Source of the DNA: Micromussa lordhowensis
Lineage: Eukaryota; Cnidaria; Anthozoa; Scleractinia; Lobophylliidae
Assembly: GCA_964020085.1 (NCBI GenBank)
Contig: OZ026604.1
Coordinates: 26,900,697-26,964,696, forward strand
Reading direction: 5' to 3'
Length of the DNA stretch: 64,000 nucleotides
The notes below the pieces were generated by a model. That model saw nothing but the letters and a program-made list of their open reading frames with translations. It had not been told where the DNA came from and ran no database searches. The position numbers and the translations under genes were made by a program. Shown one piece after another: positions 38,335 to 49,090 of this stretch (position 1 is its first letter; every line of letters starts with the position of its first letter).

Positions 38335-40351
38335 TTAAAATTCACAAACCTGGTCAAGCCTGAAAATACTACTTACACATAATGTGCAGGTCCCAAACTT
38401 AGCATGTGCACTCGCACCGACCCTGGGAATACCGTGGTGGCATTAGTTTGGAAAGTTAAAAAATTCACAAACCTGGCCTAAGCCTAAAAATACTACGTAC
38501 AAATTATTAATGTGCAACTCCCAAACTTTGGATGTAGACTGGCACTGACCTGGAAATACTGTGGTGGCATTAGTTTAGAAAGTTATACACTTTTAGAAAG
38601 TTATGCACTCGCATCGACCCTACGAATGCCATGGTGGCATTAGTTTGAAAAAATATAAAATTCACAAACCTGATCTAAGTGAGAAAATACTACTTACACT
38701 TAATGTGCAGCTCCCAAAATTTGCATTTCCACCCGCACCGACCCTGCAAATGCCATGGTGGCATTAGTTTGGAAAGTTATAAAACTCACAAACCTGGTGA
38801 AAGCTTGAAAATACTACTTACACTTAATGTGTGGCTCCCAAACTTTGCATGTGCACTCGCACCGACCCTGGGAATACCGAGGTGGGATTAGTTTGAAAAG
38901 TTATCAAATTCACAAACCTGGTCAAAGACTGAAAATACTACTTACACTTAATGTGCAGCTCCCAAAATTTGCATTTCCACTCGCACCGACCCTGCGAATG
39001 CCATGGTGGCATTAGTTTGGAAAGTTATAAAACTCACAAACCTGGTGAAAGCTTGAAAATACTACTTACACTTAATGTGTGGCTCCCAAACTTTGCATGT
39101 GCACTCGCACCAACCCTGGGAATACGGTGGTGGCATTAGTTTGGAAAGTTATCCAATTCACAAACCTGGTCATAGCCTGAAAATACTACTTACAAATATA
39201 AAAGTGTTCATCAATCTGGAAGTTCGAAGGCGTGGCATATTAAACTCGCGCTTATTTTACAAAATTCACAAACCTGGTCAAGCTTGAAAATACTACTTCC
39301 ACATAATGCGCAGCTCCCAAACTTTGCATGTGTACTCGCACCGACCCTGCGAATGCCGTGGTGGCACTAGTTCGGAAAGTTATAAAATTCACAAACCTGG
39401 CCTAAGCCTAAAAACTACCTACCAGTTATTAATGTGCAACTCCGAAACTTTGCATGTGGACTCGCACCGATCCTGGAAATGCCGTGGTGGCATTAGTTTG
39501 GAAAGTTGTAAAATTCACAAACCTGGTCAAGCCTGAAAATACTACCTACACATAATGTGCAGGTCCCAAACTTTGCATGTGCACTCGCACGGACCCTGCG
39601 AGTACCGTGATGGCATTACTTTGGAAAGTTATAAAATTCACAAACCTGGTCAAGGTCCAGGCTGAAAATACTACTTACACATAATGTGCAGGTCCCAAAC
39701 TTTGGATGTGCACTCTTTGGTTTAGTTTCCTTCTCGCTTCGTCTTGTTCATCTTGGTGTTCTGTTTGGGCGCTTTAATCGTATCCGCTGGTATGTTATTT
39801 CCCTTTGTTGTTGTTGCTTTCCGTCCTTTAGGAGACATGAATGTTTCACACAATCTGTGAGTTTTCACTTGCACGGTCCCTGCAAATACCGTGGTGGCAT
39901 TAGTTTGAAAGGTATAACATTCACAAACCATGAAAATAATGTGCAGGTCCCAAACTTTGCATGTGCACTCGCACAGAGCCTACGAATACCGTGGTGCGAT
40001 TAGTTTGGAAAGTTGTAAAATTCACAAACCTGGTCAAGCCTGAAAATACTACTAACACATAATGTGCAGGTCCCAAACTTTGCATGTGCACTCCCACGGA
40101 CCCTGTGAATACCGTGGTGGCATTACTTTGGAGGGTTATAAAATTCACAAACCTGGTCAAGCCTGAAAATACTACTTACACATAATGTGCAGGTCCCAAA
40201 ATTTGCATGTGCACTCGCACAGACCCTGCGAATACCGTGACATACTAAACTGGCGCTTATTTTATAAAATTCACAAACCTGGTGAAGCCTGCAAATACTA
40301 CTTACACATAATGTGCAGCACCTAAACTTTGCATGTGCACTCGCACCGACC
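38335..40351. repeat. Diverged satellite monomers, block A
   Basis: A run of ~123-bp monomers related to the main array but much more diverged from it and from each other (consensus shift to CTCGCACCGACCC and CTTAATGTGCAGCTCCC). A copy of the 153-bp insert lies at about 39713-39860 with the basic ORF still open on the minus strand. A short remnant of the AT-rich block is at 39193-39250. From 39500 to 40230 the monomers are closer to the main array than elsewhere in this block. Frames of 60-105 codons are by-products of the repeat. Confidence 0.85.
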
Positions 40352-40806
40352 CATGAAGAACCTGACAAGCCATTCCCTCATAAGACTCCTTGATGACGCT
40401 TGTATATTTGGCTGGGATCCCACAGTGTCGGAGGAGTTGCCACAGGGTGTCTTGATGAAGACTGTCAAAAGCCTTGAGGAAATCCACGAAGTTTACGTAC
40501 AACAAGGAATTCCACTCCAGGAACTGTTCGACTATGATACGAAATGTAGCGATCTGGTCAGTACAGGATCTGTCCTGCCTGAAGCCCGCCTGGTGATCCC
40601 GGAGCCTGACATCCACTGCGTCCCTCATCCTCTCCAACAGAATCCGGTTAAACACCTTCCCCGGCACTGACATGAGTGTGACACCTCTGTAGTTCTCACC
40701 ACTGCTGAGGTCACCTTTCTTGGGCAACTTGATAATATGTCCATCTTTCCAATCTGTTGGTGTTTCCTCCTGTTCCCAGATCTTCACAAAGAGCGGTAGT
40801 AGCTAC
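40352..40806 (-). pseudogene. RTE/jockey-type LINE reverse-transcriptase fragment
   Basis: The minus-strand frame (about 150 codons) reads the N-terminal part of a non-LTR RT: a WEQEETPTDWKDG stretch, then GENYRGVTLMSVPGKVFNRI, then DHQAGFRQDRSCTDQI, then FVDFLKAFDS (motif A, with its Asp retained). The frame then runs into satellite monomer sequence. Both ends are truncated: no endonuclease and no YADD part. It lies between a monomer and an AT-rich block, so it was inserted into, or recombined with, the old satellite. Confidence 0.85.
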
Positions 40807-42765
40807 ACATTACACATTTTTACAATCAAAAAATTTAAAAATCTATAAAACTATTTACACGTCTTATTATACTAGCAATTTACAATATTATAACATAATA
40901 ATAATTAAATATATCGACTATAATGTAAATTGATTAAAAACTATCACCATTTTCATTATCATTATTATTATCGCGCGCCGTAACAACAGTAAAAGGGATA
41001 TCGTATTGATAAAAATCTAGCCATTAAACATTCATGCCATAGGAAATATAAAGTGTTCATCGTTCTGGAAGTGCGAAGGCGTGGCATATTAAAATGGTGC
41101 TTATGTTATAAAATTCACAAACCTGGTGAAAGACTGAAAATACTACTTACACCTAATGTGCAGGTCCCAAACTTAGCATGTGCACTCGCACCGACCCTGG
41201 GAATACCGTGGTGGCATTAGTTTGGAAAGTTATAAAATTCACAAATCTGGCCTAAGCCTAAAAATACTACGTACAAATTATTAATGTGCAACTCCCAAAC
41301 TTTGGATGTGGACTGGCACTGACCCTGGAAATACCGCGGTGGCATTAGTTTAGAAAGTTATACACTTTTAGAAAGTTATACACTCACACCGACCCTGCGA
41401 ATGCCATGGTGGCATTAGTTTGGAAAGTTATAAAACTCACAAACCTGGTGAAAGACTGAAAATACTACTTACACCTAATGTGCGGCTCCCAAACTTTGCA
41501 TGTGCACTTGCATCGACCCTGGGAATACCGAGGTGGCATTAGTTTGAAAAGTTATCAAATTCACAAACCTGGTCAAAGACTGAAAATACTACTTAGACTT
41601 AATGTGCAGCTCCCAAACTTTGCATGAGCACTCGCACCGACCCTGGGAATACCGTGGTGGCATTAGTTTGGAGAGTTATCCAATTCGCAAACCTGGTCAT
41701 AGCCTGAAAATACTACTTACAAATATAAAAGTGTTCATCAATCTGGAAGTTCGAAGGTGTGGCGTATTAAACTCGCGCTTATTTTACAAAATTCACAAAC
41801 CTGGTCAAGCTTGAAAATACTACTTACACATAATGCGCAGCTCCCAAACTTTGCATGTGTACTCGCACCGACTCTGGTAATACCGTAGTGGCATTAGTTT
41901 GCAAAGTTATAAAATTGACAAACCTGATCAAACGCTGAAAATACTACTTACACTTAATGTGCAGCTCTAAACTTTGCATGTGTCTTCGCACCGACCCTGC
42001 GAATGCCGTGGTGGCCTTAGTTTGGAAAGTTAAAAAAATGAGAGACCTGGTCAAAGCCTGAAAATAATACTTACACTTAATCGACGGCTCCGAAACTTTG
42101 CATGTGTAGTTGCACCGACCCTGTAAATGCCATGGTGGCATTGGTTTGGAAAGTTAAAAAATTCACAAACCTGGTCAATGCCTGAAAATACTACTTTCAT
42201 TTAATGTGCAGCTCGCAAAATTTGCATTTGCACTCGCACCGACCCTGGGAAAACCGTGGTGGTATTAGTTTGAAAAGTTGTAAAATCCACAAACCTCGTC
42301 ATAGCATGAAAATACTATTTCATTAAATGTGCAGCTCCCAAAATTTGGATTTGCCCTCGCATTGACCCTGGGAATACGGTGGTGGCATTAGTTTGGAAAG
42401 TTAAAAAATTCACAAACCTGGTCATAGCCTGAACGTACTTCTTACACTTAATGTGCGGCTCTGAAACTTTGGATGTGTACTTGCACCGACCCTGCAAATG
42501 CCGTGGTGGCATTAGTTTGGAAAGTTAAAAAATTCAGAAACCTGGTCAATGCCTGAAAATACTACTTTCATTTAATGTGCAGCTCCCAAAATTTGCATTT
42601 GCACTCGCACCGACCCTGGTAATACTGTAGTGGCATTAGTTTAAAAAGTTAAAAAATTCAAAAACCTAATCGAAGCCTGAAAATACTACTTACATTTAAT
42701 GTGCAGCTCTCAAAATTTGCCTTTGCATTTACACTGACCCTGGGAATACCATAATAATACCCGAC
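40807..42765. repeat. Diverged satellite, block B, with AT-rich block remnant
   Basis: It begins with a clear but diverged copy of the AT-rich block (40807-41110, including the conserved AAAGGGATATCGTATTG core) and continues with about a dozen diverged monomers. The order AT-block then monomers matches the main array, so this is an old, no longer homogenised relative of the 1.5-kb unit. The similarity fades near 42765. Confidence 0.85.
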
Positions 42766-42964
42766 AATCACTTCAAACCATTAAGCTGATATGAGGGTAC
42801 CAAGGCCTTTTTATAAGTGATATCAGAATTGGACCCTGACAGACCTGGCATAATAGATCCAAACAGAAGGAGGTATGTTAGTTTTTTTCTGCTTTCCCTT
42901 TCACAAAATGTTCTGTTTGTTTATCAGAATACTGTGATATCTTACCCTGTCCTGTTTCTCTAGA

Positions 42965-43870
42965 GTAGTTTGTGCTATTGTGGGCTGTTGTTATCTAAGG
43001 GCAGAACTTTATTATAATTATATTTGTTTTATATTTATCATCATCATCATTACTATTTTTATTTCTTTTAACCCAGTTCTGTCTCTCTTGCATAGTCAGT
43101 CCTGTTTGGGCTGTTGTTATCTCAAGTACACAACTTTTATTTTGTTTTATTATTATTTTTTTACCCAGTTCTGTCTCTCTTGGGTAGTCAGTCCTGTTTG
43201 GGCTGTTGTTATCTGAAGAACAGAACTTTTATTTTATTTTATTTTTTTACCCAGTTCTGTCTCTCTTGGGTAGTCAGTCCTGTTTGGGCTGTTGTTATCT
43301 GAAGAACAGAACTTTTATTTTAATTTGTTATTTTTTTTACCCAGTTCTGTCTCTCTTGGGTAGTCAGTCCTGTTTGGGCTGTTGTTATCTGAAGAACAGA
43401 ACTTTTATTTTAATTTGTTATTTTTTTTTTACCCAGTTCTGTCTCTCTTGGGTAGTCAGTCCTGTTTGGGCTGTTGTTATCTCAAGTACACAACTTTTAT
43501 TTTATTTTTTTTTTACCCAGTTCTGTCTCTCTTGGGTGGTCAGTCCTGTTTGGGCTGTTGTTATCTGAAGAACAGAACTTTTATTTTATTTTTTTTTACC
43601 CAGTTCTGTCTCTCTTGGGTAGTCAGTCCTGTTTGGGCTGTTGTTATCTGAAGAACAGAACTTTTATTTTATTTCATTAGATTATTATAATTATTTACCC
43701 AGTTCTGTCTCTCAAGGGTAGGCAGTTCTGTTTGCGCTGTTGTTATATGAAGAACGGAACTTTTATTTTATTTATTTCATTGTATGTTATCAGTCACTCA
43801 ATTCTTAATTTTTTTGACCCAGAGGTATCCCCCCCCCTAGGTAGTCAGTCTTGTTTGGGCCGTGGTTGTG
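42965..43870. repeat. Minisatellite, ~83-120-bp units with T-runs
   Basis: About nine copies of a unit containing GGGCTGTTGTTATCT, AGAACAGAACTTTTATTTTA, a variable T-run, CCCAGTTCTGTCTCTC and GTAGTCAGTCCTG. The spacing varies mostly because of the T-run and short indels. Outer copies (42979, 43735, 43855) are more diverged than inner ones. The hydrophobic frames it generates on the plus strand are repeat by-products. The 200 bp before it (42766-42964) show nothing recognisable. Confidence 0.85.
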
Positions 43871-44176
43871 TGTCAGAACCTGTTAGCACTCTTTATTTGT
43901 ATAATTTACCATTTTGTGTCCATTTCAGTCAGTTTAATAACATGGCAACTCTTTCAGGTCGCAAAGCAATGCAAAGTTGTCTGTTGTTAGCAAGAGAAGA
44001 GTACTTCTGAGGTATGAGAGCTGTTGGTATATACTTTCAATTTTATTTTTCACAAACAAATGTTCCCTTAATTTTCATCAAATTGTGTGGAATCCGGTAG
44101 AAGGAGACTGTTCCTTCTGGATAGATATTTTCAATCAAATTTGCACGTTTGAAATATAAAATCTGAGTGTCAACTT
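43871..44176. other. Unassigned stretch
   Basis: No supported gene. A 22-codon frame starting MATLSGRKAMQ at 43941 is too short to call. The 3' untranslated part of the minus-strand zinc-finger gene probably lies at the right end. Confidence 0.3.
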
Positions 44177-45123
44177 TCAGTGATTAGTGCTCGAAAACAG
44201 TTCAGGCCACCAGATGACCTCAAACTCTCTGGTAGCTCTTCCATCGCCAGGCCCGACAACCATTTGAATTTTCATGGTGGGAGAAACGGTGGCCGTCCCA
44301 CGTCTTGCTCTCTCTTTGGCTGCCTCTAGTGCTTCTCTAGCATTTTGCGGTTCGTTTGTTTCTTCTACCTCCTTGTTTCCCAGGTAAGTCTTCTTAAACT
44401 TTAAAGGAACAGCACTTTGTTGACCGAAGGCAGTTACAATATCATTTAGGTCGTGGTCTCTGTAGTGGAACGCACTGGACTTTTCCCTCCAAACTGGGGG
44501 ACGTAGGTGCCTCTTTTCTCTGCCGCTGTTTATAAATGCATTTGGCATGTAAGCCAACAAAAGTTGGACATACTCTTCCGGTACATAGTACCTTTCAACG
44601 CGACTCCATTTCCCTAAAACAAATAAAGATATTGTACAACCCTATATAGTCATCATCATTTTGCCGCGTAGCATCATTAGTTCTTGAGAACAAAACAGTT
44701 TACCGCTTCGAACCTATTCGTTAGTTTGGGAGTTGCTAAGCCAAGAGAACTAAGATAATGATAGTAAAAACACTAGAGTCACTCCATTGCCACACAGAAT
44801 TTTTTCGATACCTTTGTAAACACTGAAGAAATAGAGGAGAAGTAACTGCAAGCGAACTTACCGGCGGCCTTTGGATGTAGACAGGAATTAATACTGTCCA
44901 CAATGCCACTTATCCACTGTTTGTAGCTTGAAGACCTTCGCCCTCTTCTAATTCTTGAAGGAAGCCGTACGACTTCCTGACCATTGTAAAATGGCAGAAA
45001 TGTCACCGAATGCGCATCAATATGATGTTTTGCTTCTCTGTGTGGAAGTAACGCAGTAGTGGTATTAAATTCGGACGGACATAAATCGCAGTGCGTTTTA
45101 AAAACAGCTAAAGAAACAGCCAT
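44177..45123 (-). CDS. Two-exon zinc-finger protein of unknown function
   Basis: Exon 1 is 45123-44862 and exon 2 is 44613-44177 (minus strand). The GTAAGT donor (44861-44856) and GTTTTAG acceptor (44620-44614) join in frame to give 232 codons. An in-frame ATG at 45183 would add 20 residues. Near the N terminus is a C2H2 zinc finger (HCDLCPSEF ... HREAKHH). The middle has a basic RIRRGRR stretch followed by a SYKQWISGIVDSINSC helix-like segment. Exon 2 encodes a region with YYVPEEYVQLLLAYMPNAF and a charged helix (EALEAAKERARRG). I do not recognise the family. The correct splice and absence of frame damage suggest a real gene. It could be a host gene or cargo of the mobile elements to its right. 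Confidence 0.65.
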
Positions 45124-45351
45124 GCTTGCAAGAATGGTGAGAATCCGGCTCCGCGAGTTAAAAGCCGTGCAATAGCTTTTCATGAAGAACTTGTTTGTAT
45201 ATACGCATGCTGTGATGGAACAAAGCTCTTTTAACGATAATCGGTGAATAGCTGAATAATGTGTGAAATAGGGGATGGTTTTCCGGCAAATATTTTTACC
45301 CCTTTGTCTTGTTATATTGTCATGGGGCTAGCTACTTCCTGAGTTCTCTCA

Positions 45352-45522
45352 AAACAAACAGAAAACGATCAAAGATCCTGAAAAGTTGAAGAGAATTCGG
45401 AAAGAAGCAAGGAAAAGGTGGAGACAAAAGAAGGCTCAAGAAAAAGCCATAAAAACAGCAGCAGCCATTGCCGGCAACTCGGCAACTATTGGAAAAAAAG
45501 AAGATCCAGTGGTTACGTCTGT
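45352..45522 (+). pseudogene. Tandem duplicate of the kinase-like first exon
   Basis: 171 bp that repeat 45566-45736 at about 90 percent identity with the same length. It encodes the same basic stretch (KTIKDPEKLKRIRKEARKR) but the ATG of the other copy is missing, and after the repeat the frame runs into unrelated sequence. It is probably a dead copy of the exon next door, 214 bp upstream. Confidence 0.7.
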
Positions 45523-45557
45523 TTTCGTATTATTATTTTTTACCGTATTCATCCTTA

Positions 45558-45743
45558 ATGGCTCGAAACAAACGGAAAACGATCAAAGATCCAGAAAAGT
45601 TGAAGAGAATTCGGAAAGAAGCAAGGAAAAGGTGGAGACAAAAGAAGGTTCAAGAAAAAAACATCAAAGCAGCGGCAGCCATCGCCGGCAACTCGGCAAT
45701 TACTGGCATAAAAAAAGATCCAGTAGTTAGGTCTGTGCGAGAC
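45558..45743 (+). pseudogene. Kinase-like gene, first coding part, broken by insertion
   Basis: Starts at ATG 45558 (MARNKRKTIKDPEK), followed by a strongly basic coiled-coil-like stretch (RKEARKRWRQKK) and an Ala-rich segment. The frame is cut after codons CGA GAC (45738-45743) by the palindromic element. The same two codons recur at 53022-53027, and from there the frame continues without shift into a protein-kinase glycine-rich loop. I infer that an unbroken exon ran through this point before insertion. As it stands the frame ends 30 bp into the element. Confidence 0.75.
45738..45743. other. 6-bp target-site duplication (left), CGAGAC
   Basis: CGAGAC directly precedes the element start ACTACTATACC. 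The same hexamer directly follows the element end GGTATAGTAGT at 53022-53027. A 6-bp duplication is characteristic of Polinton/Maverick integration. The two copies are exact. Confidence 0.92.
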
Positions 45744-46473
45744 ACTACTATACCTGGCTTATATGACCCGTAACCAATCAGGAGCCGAGAAAGACAATAG
45801 GCTATTGTTTCGAGAACAATAGACTCTATTGTTTTCCAAATCCAAGATGGCCGCCACAAATTTCAGCCAATCAGGAGGTGAATTAAGAATTCAAGATGGC
45901 GGTGCCCATGAAAGTTGGCCATGTTGGAAAACAGCCCACCAGCCTCAACGGAGAACTGGGATCGGTCTCACAGATTTCCATGGCGACACAAATCACGCCA
46001 GGGTTTTCGCAAAAATGTCACGCAAAATCCATGGGACTAACTTTGATAAATAGGAGTTTGTTTTGGGTGAGAAAAGGTCTGAGATCGGTCTTTTCATATT
46101 TTTTCCCTTAGGACTCGAGAATTAATCTAGACACATGTACATCAAATGAGAAACAATTGTATTTATTAAAAAGTCCTAATTCTTTACAAGAGGGACCTGT
46201 GTCCAATTTGCAAACAAGGTGTGCGCACTACTAATTGAAATACATCAAGTAAAAATGCAAATCTAAACTCATTGATCTCGACTGTTCCCTTGAGAAAAGC
46301 ATCATTCAAAAGAATCTTAAACAAACAAAAGACATTTTAAGCCACCGTTGAAGAATTAACATATTAAGTCAGAGATGAAACGTGAAATGAATTAAAACCG
46401 AGCGCGCGCACGCTTAGAAGCTAAACATAACATCTAAGGTATTTCAAACAAACATTCGCGCTTGAAGTATAGA
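45744..46473. promoter_or_regulatory. Left terminal non-coding region of the palindromic element
   Basis: 730 bp without a convincing gene. The outer ~180 bp contain two CCAATCAGG boxes (near 45775 and 45870) and repeated AAGATGGC motifs (45844, 45893), the core recognised by YY1-type zinc-finger factors. Inward are a GC-rich GCGCGCGCACGC tract (near 46401) and an AATAAA signal in the outward direction (near 46167). The mirror copy is 52292-53021. It may serve as terminus, replication start or enhancer; this is inference. Confidence 0.5.
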
Positions 46474-46683
46474 TCAGACAAACATTGCAAATCGCATCGC
46501 TCCTGATTCAACATCCGCACAAATTATAGTTCGGTCTAAGCGGTTCTCTAACAGTGGCAAGAATAATTCACTTACATCAACCATAGTCGTTTCAAATTTT
46601 TCCAAAGCGATGCTCAGCTCTTGATCACTTAGTCCCATAATCGCCAAGACAAGAATCCGAAAAAGCGTGTTTAACGTCGTCAC
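46474..46683 (-). CDS. Small ORF, outermost gene of the left arm
   Basis: Up to 69 residues. A start at the internal Met (MGLSDQELSIALEKFETT, 54 residues) is equally likely. The protein is helix-like and acidic with no known domain. The predicted peptide is identical in the two arms while the neighbouring genes have changed, which mildly favours it being a real gene. A TTTATATAC TATA-like box stands about 40 bp upstream (mirror of 52041-52046). Confidence 0.45.
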   Translation of the reverse strand: MTTLNTLFRILVLAIMGLSDQELSIALEKFETTMVDVSELFLPLLENRLDRTIICADVESGAMRFAMFV

Positions 46684-46921
46684 AAGTAAAATGAGTTTTG
46701 CTCAGTCTGAAAGACTTGTATATAAAACGTGTATCCAATAAGAAGATGGGGGATAGGGTATCCCACACAACACGTGGTTAAGAACCATTGTGAAGACGGG
46801 GATAGAGGGGTATACCTATGTCATGAAATTGTTATCAACAAAGCAAAGAGTCTGATACATAAGTATGACGTTTTATTGAATAATAACAGCATGAAAACCA
46901 AAGAGAGAATTGATTACAACT

Positions 46922-47386
46922 TTAAGTCTTGACCGTCGGTGTTCCACAAAGTGTATCGCTGGGAACTAGACTCCTTTCTAGTTGCTCAGACTCTTGGTCC
47001 CAGGCCCCAAAACGCACGATATTCTGACCAATTTTTCTTTGTTTTTGGTCACGAAGTCTTTGCCTGATCTGTTCCTTATTCTCGGCATAATAAGATCTCC
47101 AATATTCGTTGATCCGTTCCCTGTTGTTTTTACAGTATTGGCTTCGGTAATTTCTGATGTGTTCCTTGTTTTGTTGACAATAGGCTCTCTGGCTGCTGGC
47201 GAGCATTTCCCTGTTGTTTTCATACCACCTTTTACGACGTGATTTGAGAATCTCAGCGTTCTCAGTACGATATCGTTTTTGCCGGGCCAGGATATGCTCT
47301 CTGTTCTTTGCATAATAGTTTTTGTGGTAGGCTTTCCTACAATCAACTATCTTGTCATTCCCCGACCGTTGATTGGAGCAATTCAT
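46922..47386 (-). CDS. 14-residue-repeat protein (left arm)
   Basis: 154 residues from MNCSNQRSG; an upstream in-frame ATG at 47431 is less likely because it lies at or ahead of a TATA-like CTTATAAGAG box. Residues ~20-125 are about six repeats of ~14 residues around a YxxNRExIxxxxRxY core (for example YAKNREHILARQKR), rich in Tyr, Asn, Arg and Gln and very basic. Similar Tyr/Asn/Arg repeats are seen in DNA-binding phage and viral proteins, but I cannot name a family. Likely a nucleic-acid-binding or packing protein. An AATAAA signal follows (minus strand, 46872-46877). It differs from the right-arm copy at three residues. Confidence 0.7.
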   Translation of the reverse strand: MNCSNQRSGNDKIVDCRKAYHKNYYAKNREHILARQKRYRTENAEILKSRRKRWYENNREMLASSQRAYCQQNKEHIRNYRSQYCKNNRERINEYWRSYYAENKEQIRQRLRDQKQRKIGQNIVRFGAWDQESEQLERSLVPSDTLCGTPTVKT

Positions 47387-47459
47387 CTTGTGTGGCGTCT
47401 TACAAATAATGATTACCACTCTAGAAATCACAAACTCTTATAAGAGTCACATGGCCAAT

Positions 47460-48032
47460 TCAGTGTATCACACTAAGGTTTAAACCTCCCCTTTCGTCGT
47501 CGTCATCATCGGGAAGCAATTTCTTTTTCATTAGTCTGTTCAACAGGAATTTCCGTTTTGCCACTGCCGACTCGGCCGCCTCGTCAAAATCCATGTCATC
47601 TTCCTCAATAAAGCGTCGAAGAGTCTTCATGACTTTACGGTGTATTGCATCGTGTTTGATATGGTGAGTCCATTTTAGACGCTCTAAATAAGTTCTTCGT
47701 AGCCTTCTTCTACTTACAGGTAACAGGGCTTTGAAAGCGGCATTTTCGGCATAGTGTTGGGATTTTCCTCTATCCAGGAACTGTTGGACTTCTTTCAGGT
47801 AGGTTTCATTGATACTTTCTCCGACTTTTTGACGTAACGGGCGCCACGGATCTGGTTCATTGTCGTCGTCCGCTTCCTCTTCCTCTTCGGAGCTGCTAGT
47901 CTCTTCCTCTTCAGGCTCCTCTTCTTCCTGTTCCTCTTCTACCTCTTCTTCGTCTTCTTGTTCTTCTTCTTCTATGTTTTCATCATTGTTTTCTTCCACG
48001 GGGCCAAAAATATCTGTTGAAGGAGAACGCAT
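47460..48032 (-). CDS. Acidic protein (left arm, altered C terminus)
   Basis: 190 residues. Residues ~15-62 are almost all Glu/Asp; the centre is basic and helical (SRRRLRRTYLERLKW, then KVMKTLRRFIEEDD) and a KRKFLLNRLMKKKL stretch precedes a short Asp run. No known domain. Strong acidic and basic blocks suggest a DNA- or histone-interacting role. An 11-bp deletion near 47500 relative to the right arm shifts the frame in the last ~10 codons, so this copy ends in a different tail (GGLNLSVIH). A TATATAAA box lies at 48106-48099, about 70 bp upstream of the ATG. Confidence 0.7.
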   Translation of the reverse strand: MRSPSTDIFGPVEENNDENIEEEEQEDEEEVEEEQEEEEPEEEETSSSEEEEEADDDNEPDPWRPLRQKVGESINETYLKEVQQFLDRGKSQHYAENAAFKALLPVSRRRLRRTYLERLKWTHHIKHDAIHRKVMKTLRRFIEEDDMDFDEAAESAVAKRKFLLNRLMKKKLLPDDDDDERGGLNLSVIH

Positions 48033-48098
48033 GGTTCTCGTCGTCCTTCACTCAAGACAACACGTGCTTCAAATGAGCCGAAACGCTTGAAGTGATAT

Positions 48099-48106
48099 TT
48101 TATATA
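48099..48106 (-). promoter_or_regulatory. TATA box of the acidic-protein gene (left arm)
   Basis: TATATAAA read on the minus strand, ~67 bp before the ATG at 48032. The mirror box is at 50648-50655. Confidence 0.55.
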
Positions 48107-48124
48107 TCATTTTTTGCTCGGTGA

Positions 48125-48997
48125 TCAAACATCCTCTTTCTTAATTCTTCGATGCCAGCGCGGGTATCCTTTGTGAGTCAAGAGGTGACTAAACACGCGT
48201 TTCCTGTCGTCACTGGCAGGATGTAAATCCAGGACCGTGTACCCAAATGGTCGTTCGGTCACTTTTTGATAGACGTCCATCATGTCTTGCCAGCAAGTGG
48301 GAAAAGCTTGAAGCAGTAAATTCCTCATCCCTAATTGATCTCGTGGATTTTTGAAGGCTATGACATAGTGAGCGTTCCTGGAAATACTCTTTGCGTATTT
48401 CCCTGGTGGAAACATGTCTTGGCACAAGTACAACACGGTGATATTTTGATGATGTGAATGTTTGGTGAATAAGTCCAGCAACTCTTTGTCTTCACCTCCC
48501 TCGACCATGAGATCATCTAACACAAGTAAACCACCTTTTGGAAACCATTTTTGCAAATGGAAGGTGGTAGGAACCCCTTCATGAAATTGTATGCCAGCGT
48601 CTTGCATGTCTTGGAATCCATGTTGCCACACCCCGTAGCAATAATGAATCATGGGAGGAGGTCTTACAAACAATTCTTCCAAATGATCCAAGAGTAACGA
48701 CTCGGTAAAACAAGTCTTGCCACAACCAGAAGGGCCCACGACCAAAATACTAGAGGGTGTCTTGAACCGAAACGCTATTCCCCTCTCTATGCCATTTGGA
48801 ATCCCATTCTGCTTTTCAGTAGGAAATGCGATCTTTGGAGCATCCACTCGTGTTATTGCCGTTGACGATCGGAGGTCTACCAAAGGGAGTTTGTCGTGAC
48901 CATTTTCAATTCGCTTCCAACAAGTATACTTCTCGTGATGTCTTTTACTACCAGCACGAGTAAATGGCTTTTGACAGTAACAGCATCGATGTGACAT
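48125..48997 (-). CDS. Polinton-type DNA-packaging ATPase (left arm)
   Basis: 290 residues from MSHRCCYCQ. The frame is open further upstream, but that part contains the TATA box, so this start is preferred. N-terminal zinc-binding module: C5, C8, H20/H21, C26. FtsK/HerA-type P-loop domain: Walker A GPSGCGKT at 88-95, Walker B LLVLDDL at 157-163, then the HSHHQNITVLYLCQ sensor segment typical of Polinton and virophage ATPases, and a KNPRDQLGMR segment. In that family the enzyme pumps viral DNA into the capsid. Differences from the right-arm copy: F12L, D35V, R112S, M131I, F215L and K276E (left to right arm). All catalytic residues are intact in both. Confidence 0.9.
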   Translation of the reverse strand: MSHRCCYCQKPFTRAGSKRHHEKYTCWKRIENGHDKLPLVDLRSSTAITRVDAPKIAFPTEKQNGIPNGIERGIAFRFKTPSSILVVGPSGCGKTCFTESLLLDHLEELFVRPPPMIHYCYGVWQHGFQDMQDAGIQFHEGVPTTFHLQKWFPKGGLLVLDDLMVEGGEDKELLDLFTKHSHHQNITVLYLCQDMFPPGKYAKSISRNAHYVIAFKNPRDQLGMRNLLLQAFPTCWQDMMDVYQKVTERPFGYTVLDLHPASDDRKRVFSHLLTHKGYPRWHRRIKKEDV

Positions 48998-49090
48998 AAT
49001 TTGCACGTGGTGGACTCCTTGGGGAAAATTGTTAAGCAAACAGAAAGCACCAGTAATCACTACGGAAATAAAACAACTGAAGAACGTTGC

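Noticed and set aside
42980..43680. Hydrophobic frames (repeated CLGCCYL-type peptide)
   Set aside because: Translation of the T-rich minisatellite; frames shift with T-run length.
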